A model generated the notes under the pieces. It ran no database searches. It saw only the letters and a program-made list of their open reading frames with translations, and was not told the origin of the DNA. The position numbers and the translations under genes were made by a program. From Caulobacter sp. RHG1 (lineage in GTDB: Bacteria; Pseudomonadota; Alphaproteobacteria; Caulobacterales; Caulobacteraceae), in assembly GCF_013181195.1 (NCBI RefSeq), contig NZ_SMZP01000005.1, positions 62,001 to 126,000 of the forward strand: DNA of 64,000 bases. Direction: 5' to 3'. How positions within the stretch are numbered: the first letter of the stretch is position 1; each line of letters opens with the position of its first letter. Positions 27,513-37,677 of the stretch are shown in pieces.

Positions 27513-28101
27513 CCAGTTCCAAACCGCCTGGCGCTCGCCGGCCAACACCCCGGGCGACCGTGTCCGGGCTGCCCTGATGGAGGATGTCATGAACACCCTG
27601 AAGACCCGCCGCCGCCACGAGATCGCGCTCTTCGCCATGCCGACGGCGGCGATGGCGCTGTTCACCGCCATCGTGGTCCAGGCCATCGCCAATGGACGCA
27701 TGGAGCCGGGCCGCGAGTGGGGCTCCCTGGCCATGCTGGGCGTCTGCTGGCTGATGTTGGCGGCGGTGCTGTTGGTCGGCTTCCGCCTGCGCCACCGCGG
27801 ACGGGACAGCGATACGCCCATGCGCGACTCGATCGCCGCCCTGCTGGCCAGCAACCGCCGGGCTCGGGCCAATGTGGCGATCTTCTGGATGATGCTGCCG
27901 GTGTTCCTGGTCCCGATGCTGGTCGGCGTCGGCCAGCTGTGGGAGGTCGGCAAGGCGACTGAACGCAATACGTGGCAGATGCTGCTGGTGTTCGGCGTGG
28001 CGCTGACGGCCAGTGCGGGCTGGAACACGGCGCGGTACTTCTGGGTGATGAAGCCTGAGCAGCGGAAACTGGAAGGGTTGCTGGCGGAGTATGAGGAGTG
28101 A
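27502..28101 (+). CDS. Membrane protein, probable anti-sigma partner of the ECF sigma factor
   Basis: This 199-residue protein has an N-terminal cytoplasmic segment of about 40 residues (MDFDQFQTAWRSPAN...) and then four hydrophobic helices (about 42-62, 75-95, 125-147 and 158-175). It overlaps the sigma gene by 11 nt, implying translational coupling. I see no zinc-binding HxxxCxxC motif, so it is not a ZAS-type anti-sigma factor. The anti-sigma role is inferred from position and topology only. Confidence 0.8.
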   Translation: MDFDQFQTAWRSPANTPGDRVRAALMEDVMNTLKTRRRHEIALFAMPTAAMALFTAIVVQAIANGRMEPGREWGSLAMLGVCWLMLAAVLLVGFRLRHRGRDSDTPMRDSIAALLASNRRARANVAIFWMMLPVFLVPMLVGVGQLWEVGKATERNTWQMLLVFGVALTASAGWNTARYFWVMKPEQRKLEGLLAEYEE

Positions 28102-28110
28102 GCGCCGCAA

Positions 28111-28229
28111 GCGCCCCCTCCGGCCCTTCGGGCCACCTCCCCCGCTTCGCAGGGGAGGAGAAAGATCCTCCTCACCCCTGAACGGGGGAGGTGGCGCGAT
28201 GCGGATACGCATCGTGACGGAGGGGGCGC
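28111..28229. repeat. Palindromic intergenic repeat, family 1 copy A
   Basis: This 119-bp element begins GCGCCCCCTCCG and ends with the exact complement CGGAGGGGGCGC. Internal palindromes include CGGCCC/GGGCC and GATGCG/CGCATC. A second copy of nearly the same length and very similar sequence is at 63621-63737. It lies between the ends of two convergent genes and directly abuts the ABC1-kinase stop codon, so it may also stop transcription from both sides. Confidence 0.85.
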
Positions 28230-29597
28230 TTACAGCCCCACCGCCCCCAGCGCCGCCTTCTGCCGCTCGGCCACCGCCTCTTCCGAGAACCCTTCCAGCG
28301 AGGCCTCGAACATCCGCCGCCAGTTGTGCCGCGCCCCCAGGTGCAGGAAGGCCGCTCCCAACCCGATCGCCGCCCGGTCCATGAACACGAACTCGCGCGG
28401 GATGGTCACGCCGCCGACCGCCTTCAGCGCCTGGCGCACCTTGAACGCCTCGCGCCGGCCGTACTCGCCCGGCGGAACGTCGTCGGCGACGGTGCGCTCG
28501 CGGTCGTCCAGCAGCGGGCCGTAGATGAAGCGGGCCCAGACGTTCAGCGCGTCGACCAACTCATCGGTCAGGCCGGTGAAACCCCAGGTCCGATAGGCCT
28601 CGATCTGGCCTTCGCGGTCGTCGCTGGACAGCGCCCGATAGAGCCGCACCACGCCCGCCACGAACTTGGGCGGGAACACCCGGATACAGCCGAAGTCCAG
28701 TAGGTTCAGGTGCGCCGCGCCCTCGCCGGCGAAGCTGTAGTTTCCCAGATGGGGGTCGCCGTGGATGACGCCCAGCGTCGTCATCGGGCTCCACCAGGCC
28801 TCGAACAGCAGGGCGGCGATGCGGTCGCGGACCTCTTGCGGGGCGCTCTTGAACGCCAGCAACCCCTGCCCGTCCAGCCAGGTCATCGACAGCAGGCGCC
28901 CCGTGGACAGCTCCGGAACCGGCGTCGGGGTGCGGATGTCCTCGCGGCCGGCGAAGAAGTTTCCATAGACCCGCATCAGCTGGGCCTCGCGGCCGTAATC
29001 CAGCTCCTCGCGCAGGCGGTCGCCGATCTCGACGATCATCTCCGACGGATCGATCGAGCCATCCATCCGCTTGAAAAGGCCGATCAGGGCGCGCAGCTGG
29101 CCAAGATCGCTTTCGACCGCGCTCTGCATGTCCGGATATTGCAGCTTCACGGCCAGGGCGCGGCCGTCGTGGGTCGTAGCGCGGTGGACCTGGCCCAGCG
29201 AGGCGGCCGCGGCAGCCTCGTGCTCGAAGCTGGCGAACTTGGATTGCCAGTCCGGACCTAGCTCGGCGGCCATGCGCCGGCGCACGAACGGCCAGCCCAT
29301 GGCGGGCGCATTGGTCTGCAGCTCGCCAAGCTCCTTGGCGAACTCGGGCGGCAAGAGGTCCGGCACCGTGGCGAACATCTGGGCCGCCTTCATCAGCGGC
29401 CCTTTGAGCCCGCCCAGCGCCGCCTTCAGCGCCTTGGCGTTGCGCGCGTCGGCGTCGTCGCCGCCCCGGATACGGTTGGCGCCGTAGGACACCGCCGCGC
29501 CCGACAGGCCCGCCCCCACTTTGGCGAAGCGGGAGAGGCGGCCCGAGAGCCGGTCGCGCTCCGGGTCTTTGGCCGGGTCATTGCGATCGTCAGCCAA
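28230..29597 (-). CDS. ABC1/UbiB-family atypical kinase
   Basis: This 455-residue protein belongs to the ABC1/COQ8/UbiB family. Family elements are visible: the N-terminal KxGQ-type motif as GPLMKAAQMF, the Ala-rich loop AAAAASLGQVHRA, the ATP lysine in LAVKLQYPDM, the catalytic segment VIHGDPHLGNYSF, and DFG in LLDFGCIRV. The family supports ubiquinone synthesis through ATPase activity. Shorter soluble members like this, without C-terminal membrane helices, are often of unknown detail. Its start overlaps the end of the upstream oligoendopeptidase gene by 8 nt, so the two are probably one transcript. Confidence 0.88.
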   Translation of the reverse strand: MADDRNDPAKDPERDRLSGRLSRFAKVGAGLSGAAVSYGANRIRGGDDADARNAKALKAALGGLKGPLMKAAQMFATVPDLLPPEFAKELGELQTNAPAMGWPFVRRRMAAELGPDWQSKFASFEHEAAAAASLGQVHRATTHDGRALAVKLQYPDMQSAVESDLGQLRALIGLFKRMDGSIDPSEMIVEIGDRLREELDYGREAQLMRVYGNFFAGREDIRTPTPVPELSTGRLLSMTWLDGQGLLAFKSAPQEVRDRIAALLFEAWWSPMTTLGVIHGDPHLGNYSFAGEGAAHLNLLDFGCIRVFPPKFVAGVVRLYRALSSDDREGQIEAYRTWGFTGLTDELVDALNVWARFIYGPLLDDRERTVADDVPPGEYGRREAFKVRQALKAVGGVTIPREFVFMDRAAIGLGAAFLHLGARHNWRRMFEASLEGFSEEAVAERQKAALGAVGL

Positions 29598-31383
29598 CCA
29601 AAGCCTCGAACTCGTCCACCAGCCGCTCCAGCTGCGCGCAGCCGGCGGCCCAGAACGCCTTGTCCCTCGGGTTCAGGCCGAAGGGCTTCAAGGCCTCGAC
29701 ATAGGTGCGGGTGCCGCCAGCCGCCAGCAGGTCCTCGTACAGCGGCGCGAAGGCGGCCGGATCCTCGCGGCGCTTCTCCATCAGCCCGCGCACCAGCAGG
29801 TCGCCGAACGCGTAGGCGTAGACGTAGAACGGCGCGTGGCAGAAGTGGCTGACATAGGCCCAGTAGTGCTCGTAGCCGTCGTTAAGCCGCACGGCCGGGC
29901 CCAGGCTCTCGGCCATCACCTCCAGCCACAGGCCGCCGATCTGTTCGGCGGACAGCTCGCCTTCCTGACGGGCTTCGTGGAAGCGGCGCTCGAAGCGGTG
30001 GAAGGCGATCTGGCGGACCACGGTGTTGAGGCCGTCCTCGATCTTGCCGGCCAGCAGCCCCTTGCGGTCTTCGGGCGTGGCCTCGGCCAGCAGGCGGTCG
30101 AACACCAGGCCCTCGCCGAAGATCGAGGCCGTCTCGGCCAGGGTCAGGGGGGTGTCGGCCAGCAAGGTGCCCAGCGGCTGGCACAGGGTCTGGTGTACGG
30201 CGTGGCCCAGCTCGTGGGCCAGGGTCAGCACGTCGCGGCGCTCGCCCATATAGTTCATGAACACGAACGGGTGGCGGTCGGCGGTGACCGGGTGGGCGAA
30301 GGCGCCCGACTGCTTGCCGGCCCGCGGCGCGGCGTCGATCCACGGCTGGTCGAAGAACACCTGGGCGGTCTCGGCGAACTTGGGCGCCAGGTCCTGGAAG
30401 CTCTCCAGCACCATGCCCCGCGCCTCGGTCCAGGCGTAGGACTTGGGCGCGGCGGCGGTCAGCGGCGCGTTGCGGTCCCAGTAGTCGAGGGCCTCCAGAC
30501 CCATGATCCTGGCCTTCAGCGCATAGTAGCGGTGCGACAGGCGCGGATAGGCCTCGACCACCGCCTGCTCCAGCGCGTCGACCGCGTCGGCGTCGACCTC
30601 GTTGGCCAGATGGCGCGACTGGGCCGGATGGTCGTAGCGGCGCCAGCGGTCCTCGACCTGCTTCTCGAAGGCCAGGGTGTTGAGCACCAGGGCCTGGGTG
30701 GAGCTGCGCTCCTCCAGCGCCTGGGCCAGGCCGTCGGCGGCGGCCTTGCGGCGCGCCGTGCTGGGGTCCGACAGGCGGTTGAGCGCCTCGGGCAGGGTCA
30801 GGGTCTCGTCGCCGACCTTCGCCGTCAGTTTAGCCAGGGTCTCGTCATAGAGCCGCACCCAGTTGGCGACGGCCGGGGCCTTGTCGACGATGAAGCGCTC
30901 CAGGTCCGGCGACAGCTCGTGCGGCCGCGACAGGCGCACCCGGCGCAACCACGGCGACCAGCGGGCGGCTTCGGGATGGGCCTTCAAGGCCGCCGCGATC
31001 TCGGTGTCTTCCAGCTGGTTCAGCTCCAGCGTGAAATAGAGGCTCTCGGCGGCGATCTGCGAGGAGCGGGCCCGCAGGTCGCCCTCGAACTTAGCCCAGG
31101 CCGGATCGTCGCGCGCCACCGACGCCGCCAGACCCGCATAGGCGCCCACGCCCCACAGGCCGTTGGTCGCCTGCTCGTACAGCGTGATCCCGCGATCCAG
31201 CAGCACGCCCAGGCGCTGCGGCTCCTTGCGGGCCTCCAGGAACATGCCCTCCAGCGAGGCCAGCTCGTCATTGGCGGCCTTGGCGGCGGCCAGATCGGTC
31301 TCGATCCTGGGATCGTCGCGACCGACATACAGGTCGGCCAGGTTCCATTGCGGCGGGGTGTCAGGTTTGAAGGGCGCGTTCAT
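29590..31383 (-). CDS. pepF: M3-family oligoendopeptidase F
   Basis: This 597-residue cytoplasmic zinc peptidase has the HExxH motif in TLAHELGHAVHQTL, with the third ligand Glu downstream in LTLAETASIFGEGLVF. The C-terminal substrate-binding part includes YVYAYAFGDLLVRGL and the segment ending in EALVG. It degrades short peptides. Length and motif order are normal for the clade. The ABC1 kinase gene overlaps its 3' end. The TacA-like gene is divergent, 267 nt away. Confidence 0.93.
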   Translation of the reverse strand: MNAPFKPDTPPQWNLADLYVGRDDPRIETDLAAAKAANDELASLEGMFLEARKEPQRLGVLLDRGITLYEQATNGLWGVGAYAGLAASVARDDPAWAKFEGDLRARSSQIAAESLYFTLELNQLEDTEIAAALKAHPEAARWSPWLRRVRLSRPHELSPDLERFIVDKAPAVANWVRLYDETLAKLTAKVGDETLTLPEALNRLSDPSTARRKAAADGLAQALEERSSTQALVLNTLAFEKQVEDRWRRYDHPAQSRHLANEVDADAVDALEQAVVEAYPRLSHRYYALKARIMGLEALDYWDRNAPLTAAAPKSYAWTEARGMVLESFQDLAPKFAETAQVFFDQPWIDAAPRAGKQSGAFAHPVTADRHPFVFMNYMGERRDVLTLAHELGHAVHQTLCQPLGTLLADTPLTLAETASIFGEGLVFDRLLAEATPEDRKGLLAGKIEDGLNTVVRQIAFHRFERRFHEARQEGELSAEQIGGLWLEVMAESLGPAVRLNDGYEHYWAYVSHFCHAPFYVYAYAFGDLLVRGLMEKRREDPAAFAPLYEDLLAAGGTRTYVEALKPFGLNPRDKAFWAAGCAQLERLVDEFEALVG

Positions 31384-31650
31384 GGGTCAGCAGATAGGGG
31401 GTTGGGTCATCGCAACGCAATGCGCGAGACGCGTAAACCGCTCCCCCACCACTGCTCGCCGCCGCTTTCGCAAGGACAAGCGATTGCGCGGTGGCCGGAT
31501 CGACGACCCAGCACCAACCCTCTGTTAACTATAAACTTTAATCTTCGCGACACGTCTGCGAAAGCCGATGTTTACCCACCACCTGTATCACTCTGAACCA
31601 ACAAGAGCCTGCTCCATGTCGAGCAAGGCCGGTTCTGGTGGATGTGCCCT

Positions 31651-33120
<1,470 letters not shown>

Positions 33121-33207
33121 GGCTTTCCAGCACCGCCGCCTGCAACCCAACGGGTCATCCGTCCCTTATCGCTTCGCATTCCACGCAGCGAACCAGGGCG
33201 TTCGACC

Positions 33208-33630
33208 ATGCAGCAGCAGATTTCGGTGATCACCCTGGGCGTGGCGGATATCGCGCGCTCCAGGCGGTTCTATGTCGAGGGCTTCGGCTGGGCGCCGGTG
33301 TTCGAGAACGACGAGATCGTCTTCTACCAGATGAACGGCCTGATGCTGGGGACCTGGCTGACGGGCGGGCTTGAGGACGACATGCAGCGTCCCGGCCTGG
33401 TGCGTCCCGGCGCCTTCGCCCTGGCCCATAACGTGCCCGAGCAGGCCGACGTACAGCCGGTGCTGGACCGGCTGGCCGCGCACGGCGGGCGCATTCTCCG
33501 TCAAGGCGACGCGCCCGTGCATGGCGGCTTTCGGGGCTATGTCGCCGATCCCGACGACCACGCCTGGGAGATCGCCTGGAACCCGGCCTGGAAGATCGAC
33601 GAGCGTGGCCTCGTCACCTTTGGGCTGTAG
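33208..33630 (+). CDS. VOC-superfamily (glyoxalase-like) protein
   Basis: This 140-residue protein has the paired beta-alpha-beta-beta-beta layout of vicinal-oxygen-chelate proteins: the first repeat from ISVITLGVADIARSRRFYVE and the second ending YVADPDDHAWEIAWNP. Such proteins bind a metal and act on diverse small molecules, or serve in resistance. The substrate is unknown here. It is a single gene, and its TAG stop is immediately followed by the complementary stop of the convergent gene (TAGCTA). Confidence 0.85.
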   Translation: MQQQISVITLGVADIARSRRFYVEGFGWAPVFENDEIVFYQMNGLMLGTWLTGGLEDDMQRPGLVRPGAFALAHNVPEQADVQPVLDRLAAHGGRILRQGDAPVHGGFRGYVADPDDHAWEIAWNPAWKIDERGLVTFGL

Positions 33631-34203
33631 CTACGGACCGCAGGTCCACAGGCCGGTATAGACCCGGCTAGCGCCGTCCGCCCGCTGATAGGTCAGGGTG
33701 GCCGGACGCGGCGGGCTCTCGCCGCCGCCGATCGCCGGACCGGTCAGGGCGATGACGATGGTCTTGCCTTGGCCGCTGAAGGTCCCGCCCTTGGTGAGGG
33801 CGTTGAACCCGCCCGGCTGGGCGATCCGCTCGACATAGTCGCCGACCTTTACGAGGCCGAAGGCCGCATCCTTGGTCCCGACATCGCCCTTGGCCAACAG
33901 CAGCGGCGGGGTCGCGCCGGCGCCGCCGAAGCTGCAGCCCAGCTCGCCCTGCACCGGATTGGCCTCGACATCGGCCGCGCTCAACGTGTTCAGCGTGATC
34001 TGTGAGCCGTCGCCGCCGACCGTCTCACCGCCCGAGGCCGGCACGGCGGGCGCCGGTTCCGGCGGCGGGGCGGCGGCCTCCGCGCCGGCCACGGCGCGGG
34101 TCTCGGCCGGAGCGGCAGGCTCGGCGGGCTTCTGCTCGGAGCAGGCGGCCGCGCCCAGGAGGGCGGCGAAGGCGGCGCTCAGCGCAAGATGGCGTGCTGC
34201 CAT
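33631..34203 (-). CDS. Probable secreted lipoprotein of unknown function
   Basis: This 190-residue protein has a signal peptide ending in LLGAAAC-S, so lipid attachment at Cys21 is likely although the lipobox is weak (AAAC). A Pro/Ala/Glu-rich linker (about 25-65) leads to a small beta-rich domain with GELGCSFGGAGATPPLLLAKG and a final Cys in GLWTCGP, possibly disulfide-linked. I do not recognise a family. It is convergent with the VOC gene. Confidence 0.8.
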   Translation of the reverse strand: MAARHLALSAAFAALLGAAACSEQKPAEPAAPAETRAVAGAEAAAPPPEPAPAVPASGGETVGGDGSQITLNTLSAADVEANPVQGELGCSFGGAGATPPLLLAKGDVGTKDAAFGLVKVGDYVERIAQPGGFNALTKGGTFSGQGKTIVIALTGPAIGGGESPPRPATLTYQRADGASRVYTGLWTCGP

Positions 34204-34355
34204 GGTCGAGGTCCTTCTCGTTGACGCAGAGGACTAAGCCCCGCGCCCGCCGGGGGTTCCAAGCCCTTTTTCTGAGCGACCTTAGGGAAGCTTCATTGAT
34301 CTTGCGCAGCTTGGTCCCCTAGTCTGTACGCCAAGTTCTAGAGTTCGGAGGCGTT

Positions 34356-35987
34356 TTGGACACTGTCGTCACGATCCTGTTTCTTCTGTTCGCGGTTATT
34401 GTCAGCGGATCCCTGGCGCGGTTTTCGAGACTGCCCCTCCCTCTCGTCCAGATCGCCCTGGGCGCCCTGATCGCGATCTCCATCGTGCCGACGGTCGAGC
34501 TGAAGCCCGACCTGTTCTTCCTGCTCTTCCTGCCGCCGCTGCTGTTCCTGGACGGCTGGCGCATCCCGCGCGAAGACCTGCTGCGCGACCGCGCCATCGT
34601 GCTGGAGATGGCGCTGGGCCTGGTGGTGCTGACCGTGCTGGGCGTGGGCTGGCTGATCCACGTGATGATCCCGGCCATGCCGCTGCCGGTCGCCTTCGCC
34701 CTGGCCGCGATCGTCTCGCCGACCGACCCGATCGCGGTGTCGGCCATCGCCGCCCGCGCGCCGATCCCCAAGCGGATGATGCACATCCTCGAGGGCGAGA
34801 GCCTGCTGAACGACGCCTCGGGCCTGGTGTGCATGCGCTTTGCGGTGGCCGCCATGCTGACCGGCGTGTTCTCGATCCAGTCGGCGCTCTTGACCTTCGT
34901 ATGGGTGGCGGTCGGGGGCCTTGTGATCGGCGTCGGCGTCACCTGGGCCGTGACCTGGGCCAAGCAGCAGGTCGGCCGCAAGCTGGGCGAGGACACCGGC
35001 TCGCAGATCCTGACCAGCCTGCTGATCCCGTTCGGCGCCTATCTGGTGGCCGAACACTTCCACTGCTCGGGCATCCTGGCCGCCGTCGCGGCGGGCGTGA
35101 CCATGGGCTTCGTCGAGGGCTCGGGTAAGGCCCTGGCCGTCACCCGCGTGCGCCGCGCCGCCGTGTGGGACACCGTGCAATACGCCGCCAACGGCGTGAT
35201 CTTCGTGCTGCTGGGCGAGCAGATGCCCGGCATCCTGAACGGCGCGGCCAACACCGTCCGCATGACCGGCCATCACGAAGTCTGGTGGCTGGCGATCTAT
35301 GTCCTGGCGATCAGCGCGGCCCTGGGCCTGATGCGCTTTGCCTGGGTGTGGACCTCGCTGCGCCTGACCCTGTTCAAGGCCCGCCGCCGCGGCGAGCCGG
35401 CGCGCAAGGTCGACTGGCGGCTGGTGGCGGCCATGTCGTTCGCCGGCGTGCGCGGCGCCATCACCCTGGCCGGCGTGCTGACCCTGCCCCTGACCCTGAC
35501 CGACGGCACGGCCTTCCCGGCCCGGGATCTCGCCATCTTCCTGGCCGCCGGGGTGATCGTGGTGTCCTTGATCGTCGCCAGCGTCGGCCTGCCGCGCGTG
35601 CTGCGGAACCTGGAGCTGCCGCCCGAGCCCTCGCACCAGGCCGAGATCGACCAGGCCCGCGTCACAGCCGCCCAGGCCGCCATCCAGGCGATCGAGACCG
35701 CCCAGCACGCTCTGGGCGAAGGCCGCGAGGACGCCGACCTTTATGTCGAGGCCTCGACCCGGGTCATGGAGCTGTACCGCGAGCGCATCGACGGTCGCCT
35801 GCACACGCCCGACGAGGCGGCGGTCAATCGCAAGCTCCAGGCGATCGAGCTGCAGCTGCGCGTGGTCGGCCTGACCGCCGAGCGCGACGCGATCTTCAAG
35901 CTGTCGCGCGAACGCACGCTGAGCAGCGAGTCGGCGCGCAAGATCGTGCGGGATATCGACCTGCTGGAAGCGCGGTATCGGGCCTGA
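34356..35987 (+). CDS. CPA1-family Na+/H+ antiporter
   Basis: This 543-residue inner-membrane transporter has about 11-12 hydrophobic helices in the first 420 residues. The antiporter core includes FLLFLPPLLFLDGWRIPRED, the ion-binding region AAIVSPTDPIAVSAI and GESLLNDASGLV, and FAGVRGAITLAGVL. The C-terminal about 110 residues are soluble and helical and may be regulatory. It exchanges sodium (or potassium) for protons for pH control. I read the start as a TTG at 34356, six bases after GGAG; no in-frame ATG precedes the first helix. Confidence 0.92.
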   Translation: MDTVVTILFLLFAVIVSGSLARFSRLPLPLVQIALGALIAISIVPTVELKPDLFFLLFLPPLLFLDGWRIPREDLLRDRAIVLEMALGLVVLTVLGVGWLIHVMIPAMPLPVAFALAAIVSPTDPIAVSAIAARAPIPKRMMHILEGESLLNDASGLVCMRFAVAAMLTGVFSIQSALLTFVWVAVGGLVIGVGVTWAVTWAKQQVGRKLGEDTGSQILTSLLIPFGAYLVAEHFHCSGILAAVAAGVTMGFVEGSGKALAVTRVRRAAVWDTVQYAANGVIFVLLGEQMPGILNGAANTVRMTGHHEVWWLAIYVLAISAALGLMRFAWVWTSLRLTLFKARRRGEPARKVDWRLVAAMSFAGVRGAITLAGVLTLPLTLTDGTAFPARDLAIFLAAGVIVVSLIVASVGLPRVLRNLELPPEPSHQAEIDQARVTAAQAAIQAIETAQHALGEGREDADLYVEASTRVMELYRERIDGRLHTPDEAAVNRKLQAIELQLRVVGLTAERDAIFKLSRERTLSSESARKIVRDIDLLEARYRA

Positions 35988-36028
35988 CGTAACGTCGGCT
36001 TGCCAACCGTCGCACCCCACCGCACAGT

Positions 36029-36070
36029 CCTCCCCAACAAGCGTTCGCCAAAGGAACGCTTAGGGGGAGG
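36029..36070 (+). promoter_or_regulatory. Hairpin that pairs the ribosome-binding site of the M20 peptidase
   Basis: CCTCCCC (36029-36035) is complementary to GGGGAGG (36064-36070), and inside it AAGCGTTC (36039-36046) pairs with GAACGCTT (36054-36061) around a 7-nt loop. The 3' outer arm is the Shine-Dalgarno sequence, ending six bases before the ATG at 36077. Fifteen base pairs with a small internal loop would hide the ribosome-binding site, so translation should depend on melting or refolding. Confidence 0.65.
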
Positions 36071-36076
36071 CGTAAG

Positions 36077-37552
36077 ATGGGTGTCGTGGGTAAGGTCGCG
36101 CTGACGGCCGTGGGTCTGGTGCTGGTCGTCGCGGGCGTTGTCGCCGTGCGGACCGCCACGTTCAAGGCCCCGGCAGCGGTCGATCCCAAGGCGGCGAATC
36201 TGGCTTCGGCCCGTCCCGTCGACGTCGCCCGCGCCGCCGCCCGCCTGGGCGAGGCCGTCCGCTTCCAGACCATCAGCCACCAGGACCCCGCCGAGGACCA
36301 GCCGGCCGAGTGGGACAAGCTGCACGCCTGGCTGCAGAGCACCTATCCCGAGGCCCACAAGGTCATGACCCGCGAGGTCGTGGCCGGCCACACGCTGGTC
36401 TACACTTGGACTGGCTCGAACCCCGCCCTGCCGCCGATCGTGCTGATGGCCCACCAGGACGTGGTGCCGGTGACGCCAGGCAGCGAAGGCTCATGGACCC
36501 ATCCGCCCTTCGACGGCGTGGTCGCCGGCGGTTCGGTCTGGGGCCGCGGGGCGATCGACGACAAGGGCTCGCTGGTCACCCTGTTCGAGGCGCTGGACGG
36601 CGTCGCCGCCAGCGGCTTCAAGCCCACGCGCACCGTCATCGTGGTCAGCGGCCACGACGAGGAGGTGCGCGGCGTCGGGGCCCGCGCCGCCGCGGCCCTG
36701 CTGAAGTCGCGCAACATCAAGGCCCAGTTCGTGCTGGACGAGGGCATGGTGGTGGTCGCCGACCACCCCGTCACCGGCCAGGCCGCCGCCATCATCGGCA
36801 CGGCCGAGAAGGGCTACGCGACGATGAAAGTCGTGGCCCCGGCCGTCGGCGGCCACTCCTCGGCGCCGCCGAAGGACACCGGCGTCGCGACCCTGGCGCG
36901 GGCGATCCTGGCCATCACCGACAAGTCGTTCCCGATGAAGTTCCAGGGCCCGGGCGCGGACATGCTCAAGGCCATCGCCCCGCACGCCAAGCCGGTGGTC
37001 AAGGTGTTCGCAGCCAACACCTGGCTGTTCTCGCCGCTGCTGGTCGACGTCACCGCCAAGACCCCGGCCGGGGCGGCCATGCTGCACACCACCATCGCGC
37101 CGACCATGCTGAAGGGCTCGCCCAAGGAGAACGTCCTGCCGCAGGACGCCACGGCCTGGATCAACTACCGCATCGCGCCCGGCGACACCTCGGCCACGGT
37201 CATGGCGCGGGCCAAGGACGCGGTCGGCGATCTGCCCGTTCAGCTGTCCTGGACCAAGACCCCGGACGAGCCCTCGGCCGTGTCGTCCACCGAGTCCGAC
37301 GCCTGGAAGACCATCGCCGGCCTCGCCGCCGACGAGAGCCGCGCCCCGGTCGTTCCGGGCCTGGTCACCGCCGGCACCGACAGCCGCTACATGGGCGGGG
37401 TCGCGACCGACGTCTATCGCTTCCAGCCGCTGGTGCTGAAGGTCGAGGACACCAAGATGATCCACGGCACCGACGAGCATGTCAGTCTGGCCAATGTGGA
37501 ACGGATGGTGCGCTTTTATCAGCGCCTGGTTGAGACCGCCGCCTCGCGGTGA
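36077..37552 (+). CDS. M20-family metallopeptidase (carboxypeptidase S-like)
   Basis: This 491-residue protein has an N-terminal membrane anchor (about residues 5-24), so it should face the periplasm. M20 metal ligands and catalytic residues are visible: His/Asp in LMAHQDVVPV, the bridging Asp in WGRGAIDDKGS, the Glu-Glu pair in SGHDEEVRG, the Asp of TDSRYMGG, and the C-terminal His in MIHGTDEHVS. The lid/dimerisation region includes GGHSSAPPKDTGV. It cleaves peptides or acylated amino acids. Its ribosome-binding site lies in a strong hairpin. Confidence 0.9.
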   Translation: MGVVGKVALTAVGLVLVVAGVVAVRTATFKAPAAVDPKAANLASARPVDVARAAARLGEAVRFQTISHQDPAEDQPAEWDKLHAWLQSTYPEAHKVMTREVVAGHTLVYTWTGSNPALPPIVLMAHQDVVPVTPGSEGSWTHPPFDGVVAGGSVWGRGAIDDKGSLVTLFEALDGVAASGFKPTRTVIVVSGHDEEVRGVGARAAAALLKSRNIKAQFVLDEGMVVVADHPVTGQAAAIIGTAEKGYATMKVVAPAVGGHSSAPPKDTGVATLARAILAITDKSFPMKFQGPGADMLKAIAPHAKPVVKVFAANTWLFSPLLVDVTAKTPAGAAMLHTTIAPTMLKGSPKENVLPQDATAWINYRIAPGDTSATVMARAKDAVGDLPVQLSWTKTPDEPSAVSSTESDAWKTIAGLAADESRAPVVPGLVTAGTDSRYMGGVATDVYRFQPLVLKVEDTKMIHGTDEHVSLANVERMVRFYQRLVETAASR

Positions 37553-37605
37553 CGTCTAAAGCTTGAGCAAGCCGCGAGTTCATGCGCGCTGGGGGCTTGC
37601 GAGAC

Positions 37606-37625
37606 TGTCGCAATGTTCTGCGACA
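37606..37625. promoter_or_regulatory. Inverted repeat upstream of the Rieske oxygenase
   Basis: TGTCGCA-ATGTTC-TGCGACA has perfect 7-bp arms and a 6-nt centre. It ends 53 nt before the start chosen for the Rieske protein (37678). The symmetry suggests a dimeric repressor site, although an RNA hairpin is equally possible. Confidence 0.45.
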
Positions 37626-37677
37626 TGAGACTCGAGTGACGGCGTTTTCCTCCAATCTCCATCCGAGCTCCCTCCAC

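Noticed and set aside
31525..31541. TTAA...TTAA upstream of the TacA-like gene as a CtrA box
   Set aside because: The spacer is 9 nt, not 7, so it does not fit the consensus, although each half-site is present.
34338..36020. 560-codon minus-strand open frame antisense to the Na+/H+ antiporter
   Set aside because: It is a His/Gln/Gly-rich shadow. The antiporter helices and motifs are on the plus strand.
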